Positions 56,228 to 64,000 of a stretch of 64,000 nucleotides of DNA are shown in pieces. Each line of letters starts with the position of its first letter. The stretch's first letter is position 1. The notes beneath the pieces were generated by a model. The model did not search any database. It was not told where the DNA came from and saw only the letters and a program-made list of their open reading frames with translations. This stretch comes from Kwoniella bestiolae CBS 10118 (Eukaryota > Basidiomycota > Tremellomycetes > Tremellales > Cryptococcaceae). The translations under genes and the position numbers were made by a program. The stretch lies in contig NC_089247.1 in NCBI RefSeq assembly GCF_000512585.2, positions 1,674,001-1,738,000 on the forward strand. The letters run 5' to 3'.

Positions 56228-59060
56228 ATGGGAGAGAGCTCGGAGACGCCACCACCAGCCAAGAGGCGTAAGGCAAGGAGGGCCTGCGATTCATGCAGGA
56301 ATAGGAAGTTGAGGTGTGTAATCTCTTATCTTGTCCATTCTCTGATAAGTGCTGGACTGATTTCCCTTCCATACGTAGATGCGAATACCCTGAAGAAGAC
56401 CAGACGCAATGTGTAGCATGTAGAAGAGTAAGTGTGACTGATGACTGGATGTCAAGCGTTACCTGCTCATGAAGATCCATAGTCGAAGTCGCTGTGTGAA
56501 TCAACTCAACCTGCTAAGATTGTAAGTCTCCCTCACCTATCCCCCTGGCGATACACTTTCATATCAGACTGATGTAACCTGGATATAGGACAAGAGGCGA
56601 CTACGTACACTGGTGGATTTAGCAACGACAGACGAACAGAAACAATGGGTAGCAGCTCAGATAGCATCCAGAGGGATATACGTATCTTCAACGGACACAG
56701 GAGCACTGAGAAAAGCTAGACCATCTACTGCTGGGGATCCCATTCAACTGGTAGCACGACTGTCATCTCCCAGTAACATTCATAGTAATAGGAGCAGCAT
56801 ATCACCAAATGCTGGAGGGAGCTCCTCGACAGATCCCCCCAAGAGCAGTATCATGACACCCAACACCTCAAGAACATCGCACCGCCCTGATGATCCCCCT
56901 CAAGCCTCTACATCAACAGCGGCAGCGGCAAGTGGATCTAGACGGAACTCAGATGAACCTCCAAATCTAAAGCTAAGTGGACCTGAACCAAGGATGCAAG
57001 GTGGGTTTTGTCATCGGTTTCCTGCGACACCAGTCATCTGACATTCGTAACTATAAAGGACCAACCGCAACTATCAACCTTCTCGCCGACTTGCCCGAAG
57101 ACTCAGCTGCTCTAGATCGACGGTATGGTTTATTCAGAGTGACGGAGGGGTGGGTGTATGGTGCGAACCCCGATATACCAATGAGGGAGGGTCAGATGTC
57201 AGAGCAGCAAGTGAGGGAGGACGTGATTGCGAAGTGTAAGCTGAAGTTTCGTTGTGGTTATCGCTCCTCCTTTTCATCATCCATCCGTCGTATCCTCCCT
57301 TTGGTCTTGTATCCGCCTTAGATCTCATCTCGCACTCGTTGAGACTGACATTCTACCTTTCCAGTGATATCCTTCTACACCGACGAAATAGCCCCTCTGA
57401 ACGCTGTCATACCACCTCATCGGATCCCCGCCTCCATCGAGTCATCCTCCTTTGTTCTCGCTTCCATCCTAGCCGTCGCCGCCCTCTCTCGAGACGTCCC
57501 ATCATCCATATATACCAGCATCCGCCACAAGCTCACCAAAGAATTAGACTCAGAGCTGGGTAAAGGGAACGGATCGACTTTACAGCAAGTCCAGGGTTTA
57601 TTGATATCTGGAATGTCACATGAGCTGCACGGCGAGACCAACATGGAAGGTGGATCCAACTGTTGGATCAGGATTGGTACGGCGATTCGTCAAGCCCAGG
57701 ATATAGGTTTACATAGACTGAACTCGAACCATTGGTTACCTGAGATGTTCGCGGATAGGGCTAGAGCGTGGTTAGCTGCGATCATCACGGATAGATGGTA
57801 TGGCGGGGCGTTTGGACAGCCTTTGGCTATCAATCTTCTGGATTGTGAAGATCCTTTGGAATCGGCGGATCTGCTACAGACATCGGACTTGACCCATGCA
57901 TTTCAGGTGGAGATGTACCATGTGAGTTTAATCTTGTTTTCTGTGGTGGCTTAGAAGCACTCCTTTCTGACTGTCAAGGTCTTGCAGATAAGCTGTCTTC
58001 TTGGCGATATCAGTGAGTTGTTTTCAACTATGTTCCCGCTCACAATCTAAATGACAATCAATACATACAGTGCAAATCATCTATCGTCCCCGTTCCTTGG
58101 ACAGATGTACGGATGATATCTTAGAATCACTGCTGCGCCAAATCGATTCACGCCTCAGCTTGATACCTGAACCTTTCCTGTTCAGTGGCGAATCCACGTC
58201 GGTACAAGGTGGTCTATTGCGTCTCGTAACCGTATCCACCGAGGTAAGTTGAATTACGTCTGTGTCCCAGCATCGAGGTCAAAAGGTAGCTGAGTACACA
58301 TATGTCAACAGGTCATCTTCTTCCGCTCATTCGTCAAACACAATCGCAAACTGCCCTCTCATCTCACATTTCGACCTACGGCACAAAGGTGGTCCAGGAC
58401 AGTCCAGAGAGCTCGACAAGCTATTTCATGGATGAATCAGCGGGGTGATCATATCCTAGATTGCTGGTTGATTGCGAAGTATGCAATTGTGTATGCTGCT
58501 TTAGCACAGTGAGTTTAGCTCATGTCTCATTGACCATCGTCACTCCTTGGTCCGTATTCCTTCACACTTTGATGACCCGCTGACAACCCACCAATAGGTA
58601 TTACAACTACGCCGCTGAGAGAGATTTAGGCTCGTTGCAATCTTTATCAACCGCCAAAGATATGATGAACCGATGGGCATTGGGTCACCATCAACAACGA
58701 CCCATCGCAGCACGAGCCAAGATCGCCGATATAGTCAACTTGTTCTACAAAGCTGCCTTGGGAATGGGTCGAAGTGAACCGGCCGTCAATACACATTCTT
58801 TGGTCACTCCTTCGTCTACCCCGGCTAGTGCGTTCGAATCCAGTCCCTCAGGAACGCACGACCAATCACATACTCCTGCCAGAGTCGTCAACTCTAGTAG
58901 ACGACCTCAACCCAATGCTCAAGATATGGATCGAAACGAGACTATACCGACTCTGGACACGTCGACGTTGGATGATTGGTTGGCTGACTTCTTTCGACAA
59001 CACGATATACCTGATGTGGGATTGTCGACTTCAGCAATGTATCAGGGCGGACCGGTGTAG
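56228..59060 (+). CDS. Zn2Cys6 fungal transcription factor
   Basis: ATG 56228 to TAG 59058-59060, about eight exons. Three small exons together encode the zinc cluster: KRRKARRACDSCRNRKLR, then CEYPEEDQTQCVACRR, then SKSLC, so the six Cys are split by two introns. DKRRLRTLVDLATTDEQKQW follows, then a Ser/Pro-rich linker. The fungal-specific transcription factor domain lies downstream, with NCWIRIGTAIRQAQDIGLHR, a variant of the family's central signature, and ADRARAWLAAIITDRWYGG. The C-terminal region (TPSSTPASAFESSPS, then LDTSTLDDWLADFF) looks like an acidic activation segment. The adjacent MFS gene upstream is a plausible target. Class certain, exon edges approximate. Confidence 0.87.
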
Positions 59061-59461
59061 AAGTGGTGCAATTGCACGTTGTCAGTCAACTTCTCAGGCT
59101 ATCTGGGATATCTATATAGAATTATACGATGTTGTAACATCATGATTGAGCGGGAACACAAGGTCGTCCTGGTGTAGAAGTTGGGTGATTGTATACCTCT
59201 AGACACCCATGTATGACATTGTACCTGGACACTGGCTGAGTATATTGAATGAGGAGAATCTGAAGCAATCTAGAGGCGAATGTAGTAGTCGATTGACATG
59301 ACAGAGGGGAACAGCGGTGAGATGTTTTTCACCATCCATACAACATACCTGCTACAACCACCATTCGACTACAACGACAATTCACATACACTTTACATCA
59401 CGAGCCTTGATCGGTCCAACGAATCAAGTCCTCCTCCTAGTCATATATGTCGCCTTGTCTT
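59061..59461. other. Convergent 3' intergenic region
   Basis: This gap of about 400 bp lies between the Zn2Cys6 stop and the GFA-protein stop. Frames entering from 59317 are antisense shadows of the GFA gene. Nothing else was recognised. Confidence 0.5.
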
Positions 59462-60803
59462 CTACTTTCTCTGACCAATCGATTTACCCCACCCTATCAA
59501 CCCGTCTTCGAAATCATCCAACGTTCCTTTGCCCCATCTCCTCTCTCCGTTGGCTCTTTCATTGATTATCGGCCAATCTACACCGTCGTCGCCAGTCCAC
59601 CAGCTGAACCAGTTGGTATTCATTACTCCATACTTGGAGTCGTTCAGGCCAACTGCGAAGCTGGCTTTAAAATCTTCCTTATCATCAAAGTACATGATGG
59701 AAGCGCCGCAAGTCGAGCAGTGATATCTTGAGATACCGGGATTAGAGGGTGAGGAGTGATAGAGGTTTAGACCGGGTATCTGAGTGGAAGAGGTCATGAT
59801 GCCTTTGATGAATGGTGGAGACGAGGGAGAAGGGGAGGTGAAGATGTCGACGAATGGGATCTGGACCCAGGGGTGGGAGGGGAGAGATGATCCGGTGATG
59901 AGACGGCATGAGTCGCAGGCGCACCTTTGGGAGTGGATCAGCAAAAGAAATGTATAGTATTGGTATGCGTTGGATTGAACGATTGATGGGACATGATGCA
60001 GATATGAGAGAGAATGCTACTCACCAACTGGCCATGTATCTCTGAGGAACTCCATCCTCGTTATTTGGTTGTTGATACCAATAACATCCTTCTGGTAATG
60101 GTAAACTAGGTCTTGGTCTTCTAACATATACGTCGAATGCTTTACATTTGCAATGCAGGTTCAACATCTCATCTTCCTTGATCTCCTTGGGTATATTTTG
60201 ATGAGGTACCCATTCTATCAAACCATCATGATACTTCTTCAACTGTTTCCCATTGGATGTCTTCCATATGTTCGAAATACCACCGTCAACCGTGTCGTCT
60301 AAGAAATGATGACCTTTCATATCTACTATCGGTACTTCTTGTCCACCTATCTCAACGAACAGTCTATCCAAGCATCCTAACATCCACATTCCTATCTCAA
60401 CTTTTCCAGTCAACGAAGCTACCTGCAGGTAAATCTTGGAACCGCAAATCCCACAGAAGAAAGAGGTGATGATTGTTCCTCCGCAGGTGGTGTTACTCGA
60501 GTACTTGTTCAATCCCCCTTTCTCATCTCCATCTCCAGATTCCCCCTCTTCAGCAGGTATTGTCTCCTGATCAATCGCAAACCCACATCTTTGATCATAT
60601 CTACTAAGATTTTGCAAGTCCGCAGGAGAAGGTATCGAGCGTGTGAGTTTGGCTGAGAGTGTTAGGATGCAGATTTGTCCGGTGCGATGTCTACATGCAT
60701 CGCAAGAGCAGGTCGTCTCACCGAGTGGGAAGGATACATCTTGAGGTATTTTGATGTCGTATGAGAAGTGTTTACAATGACATGATGCGGTGAGCTGGGT
60801 CAT
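59462..60803 (-). CDS. Protein with two tandem GFA (Mss4-like, Cys-rich zinc) domains
   Basis: Two exons joined at QRYMASW|CACDSCR. The ATG is at 60803 (MTQLTASCHC; the frame extends upstream without an ATG) and the TAG at 59464-59462. It encodes about 410 residues. Domain 1 has ASCHCKHFSYDI, TTCSCDACRHRTG, TTCGG and FFCGICGSKIYLQ. Domain 2 has NLHCKCKAFDVYV, WCACDSCRLITGS and YHCSTCGASIMYFDD. Each domain keeps the CxC, CxxC and later CxxC ligands expected to bind zinc. The family is named after glutathione-dependent formaldehyde-activating enzyme, but that activity has been questioned. CENP-V shares the fold. Single-domain members of about 130-200 residues are the common form, so the tandem arrangement is notable. 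No targeting signal was seen. Confidence 0.86.
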
Positions 60804-60997
60804 GGTGAGGTGGTGTAGGATGGGAGATGTGGAAGGAAAAGAGTTTGACAATGTTGACGTTATTCGGGTGAATCGGGGAGAGAATGATCAGTGCTTGAAT
60901 ACCTCTACTATACATCGAATCATCATTGCATATATATATACTGAGATCTATCTACAGGAATTATTCGGTCTACTTGTTTCGTATATGGATATCACGT

Positions 60998-61931
60998 TCA
61001 GGCTGTACCACCCTCCAGTCTCTTCTCCAAAGTAGCTAAATCAGGACCACTCCCACCCAGATCCTTCGGTACATCCTCCGCATTACCCAACTCCTTCGCC
61101 AAGTTCTCCTTGTAACTGATCACCTGGAACTTCCTCGACGTCTCAGCAGAGACGAACATGCTGATAGCAGTGAACATCCACGACATGATCAACGGGACTT
61201 CAACAAAGAATTTACGGAGTAGTAATTCAGGATAATGAGCCTGCATGATCTCGATTGTCGCTTTGGAAGCTGCTTTGACCAATGGATCCATTCGAAGGAA
61301 TGATACACCGCCGTACAGGTGGATCTGGTCGATACGATGGGGATCATCACCTTTACCGTGATCTGGGATGGGGGTTGTGGTGGTGGAGAGATTGAGGTGG
61401 GAAATGGCTCGTTCCATCAAGCCTATTCGCCATCGAAGAAATCTATGCATTCTCATTAGTGTGAAGACAGAGTTGTGAAGAGTAAAGCTGCACTCACCGT
61501 TGCAGATCTCCGAAAGGTTTCTTCAGGTCTTTGACTGCACCATACACGTTCCAAGTGACTACATCCTCTTTCCCACCAGGTTTCCCCACTTGGGTAACAT
61601 AGCCTAATCCCTCAAAGTCGGGTCCGAACTCTTCTACGGTTGTTTCTTCCTTGTCTAAGCCAAATTCCATCCTCCACTTCAACGTCTTGGTCAGATTCTC
61701 AGCTGCTTTGTCGACATCGTTTGATACTGATCTGAGGTATTTCTGAAGTACGAGTAGAGTCGAGAAGGCAGGAGGGGCGGAAGTGGTCAGTGTCACTCCC
61801 CAAATGTGCGGGTGATTTGTCTCTTCAAGTATCTTTGGGAGGCGGGAATGGAACTGGAACAATGGAATGTCTGGGGTCAAGTCCGGCCACGAGGGTGATT
61901 GGGAAGACATTGTGGATTGCGGATTGTGCAT
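60998..61931 (-). CDS. SFH5: Sfh5-type CRAL-TRIO phosphatidylinositol transfer protein
   Basis: Two exons joined at KKPFGDLQR|FLRWRIGLM, ATG at 61931 (or 61910), TGA at 61000-60998, about 295 residues. The N-terminal CRAL-TRIO-N helix region has LLVLQKYLRSVSNDVDKA and LTKTLKWRMEF. The lipid-binding domain has VVTWNVYGAVKDLKKPFGDL, GGVSFLRMDPLVKAASK, AHYPELLLRKFFVEVPLIMS and FVSAETSRKFQVISYKENLA, ending in a DVPKDLGGSG motif. The WNVYGAVKD and FLRWR blocks are characteristic of Sfh5, a Sec14 homologue. Known members sit at ER/plasma-membrane contacts, and a yeast one binds haem. It is head to tail with the GFA gene. High confidence in orthology group. Confidence 0.9.
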
Positions 61932-62510
61932 GCTATATTGTTGAGATCATTAACATTGACTACATCGAACAATGAGGATACATCTTATCCTTTGAATCCT
62001 TGTCTTCCCTATCGGCCGTTGCCAAGTTTCGAAGTCTACTGTTCTCACTCTATCTCTTCCCACTCACGGATGTACCACTCTAGTTTGTTTATCTGATAGC
62101 AGATGAGAGAGGCAGTGAGAGTGAATCCTTATGCATGCTACTCACATAATGGATGAATGGATGAATGGATTTACGTAAATGCATAAGGGAGCATCTGCGG
62201 CAGTTGCTCAGTGTGCATATTATATGAATTGAATATGACGTTGTTTACAAAAAACAGACTAAAAAAAGTTTATACGAGTAGCAGTTAGCAGTTAGTAGCA
62301 GTTGTTGCTCCGTGATTCACCGAGAGAGAGAGAGATCTTGCTTGTATTAGCGAAGTGAAAATGAGAATACTACTATACAGTAGATTTCTCATATAGATAA
62401 TAGAGACACATCATCCTATCAAGGGTAGTCACTCCTAGTCACTCGTAAAATACATACATAACCTGCAATACATCCCATCCATCTGTTATCCAACTTGGAG
62501 CATCATCAAA
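61932..62510. other. Divergent intergenic region upstream of kinase
   Basis: This 579-bp gap lies between divergent starts of SFH5 and the kinase gene. It contains ATGGATGA repeats near 62151-62172, a GCAGTTA/GTAGCAGTT imperfect repeat near 62281-62305 and a GA run near 62322-62334. No gene was found. Both promoters lie here. Confidence 0.45.
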
Positions 62511-64000
62511 ATGCCTTTCGATCTCTACTCGTGGTTCTCGGGAGGACACCACAATCATGAGGAAGGACCGCACTCGACGCACAAGAAGAAGGAATACACG
62601 TTCGATAATCATGTCATAGGTCAAGGTGGATATTCAAAGGTCATCAAAGCACACTGGAAAGCCAGAGATGGGATGGTCGTAGCTATGAAAGTGGTGCGGA
62701 AGGAAGCGATTAAAGATAGGGAGGCGTATTTGAGGTTGATTGACTCGTGAGTAGATCTGCTCGATCGACCATACACGTCAATCATACTGATATGGGGTCG
62801 ATGTCAACAGTGGATTCCCTCGTATAAGATCGCATCCTAACATATGTGAGTGTCATCACTGTAAGATGTGTAAGGTTATCATATACTAAAGTCAATATTT
62901 GATCCTATGGTGAACGTCAGGTGCTGGCCTAGAGTAAGTGACCTTGATCATATATCATGACGTTTTCACAACTGATAATACCCCTCACCTGCAGCTGGTT
63001 CGAATCCACTCACAAGTTCTACATTGCGTTCCCATTACTCACCGGTGGTGAGCTGTTGGAAAGGCTAAACACCAGAGGAAGATTCACCGAAGATGCGGTC
63101 AAGAAGGTGATGATAGTCATGCTTGTGAGTACGATCACATTCAATGCCGACATCCGTGGAAGCTGACGGTCAATGACATGACCTTGCTGATCCGACTCCT
63201 GCAGGACACCCTCGCTTTCATTCATTCTCATGGTATAATACATCGGGATATCAAACCCGACAACTTCCTGTATCGAACACCGGATGCAGAGGTGGATGAT
63301 ATCGTGCTCATAGACTTTGGGATCTCAAAGGTGAGTAAACAATCCTGGCTCCTGATCCAGTATTCAGTTCTACAACAAGTCATCACCCCGAGTCGTCCAG
63401 ACTTTACCAAACGCTCTGTCCATATATTCGCCTAAATTTGCAGTTACTGATATTCACGATTTTTTCTCCCCTCAGGTTCTGGACAACCAGTCGGAAGACG
63501 ATCCGAAAGATCAGTTCGAGCTAGGAGGTACACCAGGCTACGCTGCTCCAGAAGTATTTTGTGGAACTGGTTATGGAAAGAATTCGGATTTATTCGGTGC
63601 GGGAGTGACAGCTTACAATCTGTGAGTTTGCATCATCGCACGCAGATCGGTTGCCCTTGGAACTAACACCATCCTCATTACAGCCTATCCTCATGGTCTC
63701 CCTGGGAATCGACAGATACAGTCGCATTGATCCAGGAGACGGCCCAGACCAACATCAATTTCCCGCCCGGTCCATTCGAAGGTGTATCTGAACAAGCCAA
63801 AGCGTTCATCAGACATCTGATGCAACCTCCGAACCGTCGTCCGAGTGCCAAAAAGGCATTACAGCATGTTGTGAGTCGCAGGTCTGCCCATGAGGGTTGG
63901 GAGAAACTTGTGCTGATCAGTTGCGTTATGTGGTCATCACAGTGGCTCGCAGGACCGGTCGAACCTTTGGACCAAGAACACATACTCGAGCCCCATGAAG
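62511..64000 (+). CDS. Ser/Thr protein kinase, CaMK-like (3' end beyond window)
   Basis: ATG 62511, at least seven exons, cut by the right edge within the C-terminal lobe or just after it. Visible catalytic elements are the Gly loop VIGQGGYSKVIKAHW, the VAIK Lys in VVAMKVVRKEA, the hinge region YIAFPLLTGGELLERL and the catalytic loop GIIHRDIKPDNFLY. Then come the metal-binding DFG in VLIDFGISKV, the activation-segment end GGTPGYAAPEVF, and the final RRPSAKKALQH and W motif of the C-lobe. The layout (short N-terminus, GGELLERL, HRDIKPDN) fits the calcium/calmodulin-dependent kinase group. A calmodulin site would lie beyond the window, so regulation cannot be judged. Confidence 0.88.

Noticed and set aside
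60804..60851. N-terminal extension of the GFA protein (SNSFPSTSPILHHLT)
   Set aside because: The upstream codon is TTG, not ATG. The ATG at 60803 directly precedes the conserved domain.
62996..63008. GGTTCGAATCC, which resembles a tRNA B box
   Set aside because: It encodes W-F-E-S in the kinase hinge exon, and no tRNA cloverleaf or A box surrounds it.

Overview
The window is nuclear DNA from a basidiomycete yeast, most likely a Tremellomycete (Cryptococcus/Kwoniella type). The evidence is dense genes on both strands, many short introns of about 40-100 nt with GTRNGT donors and CTNAN...YAG ends, short intergenic gaps, CAP10-like (GT90) glycosyltransferase content and the general protein repertoire. 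No rRNA, tRNA, transposon or CRISPR array was seen. Both edges cut genes: an MFS transporter on the left and a protein kinase on the right.

Layout. 1-8.1 kb looks like a small catabolic cluster: MFS transporter (partial), HpcH/HpaI aldolase, cyclase-family hydrolase, Zn2Cys6 regulator and a D-2-hydroxyacid dehydrogenase. 9.2-22.7 kb holds a GT90 glycosyltransferase, a transketolase closest to dihydroxyacetone synthases, an ATP-dependent 5-oxoprolinase and a divergently transcribed DAL5-type MFS transporter. 23.1-25.2 kb is a Cys4 zinc-binding protein of unknown role with a probable frameshift.

25.7-44.5 kb is the most unusual part. It holds six related genes encoding BRCT domains (1, 1, 1, 1, 2 and 3 copies) joined to a shared, unrecognised C-terminal module. 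They are called BRCT-A to BRCT-F here. Four lie on the minus strand and two on the plus strand, with the D/E pair head to head and one unrelated membrane-protein gene inserted between A and B. Every BRCT unit is split by a phase-0 intron at the same place, and the C-terminal module is split by another at a constant place. Of the 39 exons I can place, 37 have lengths divisible by three. The two exceptions, plus one in-frame stop, mark probable lesions in C, D and F. This looks like a lineage-specific, expanding and decaying family of nuclear BRCT proteins.

45.6-64 kb returns to ordinary genes: an FAD monooxygenase, actin-related protein 3, an NmrA-like oxidoreductase, a second DAL5/FEN2-type transporter beside a Zn2Cys6 regulator, a protein with two tandem GFA domains, an Sfh5-type CRAL-TRIO lipid-transfer protein and a CaMK-like kinase.

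How far to trust this: exon boundaries were placed by eye from splice signals and reading frame. They are given as whole-gene spans from start to stop codon, with exon details where checked. All family assignments rest on recognised motifs, not on searches.
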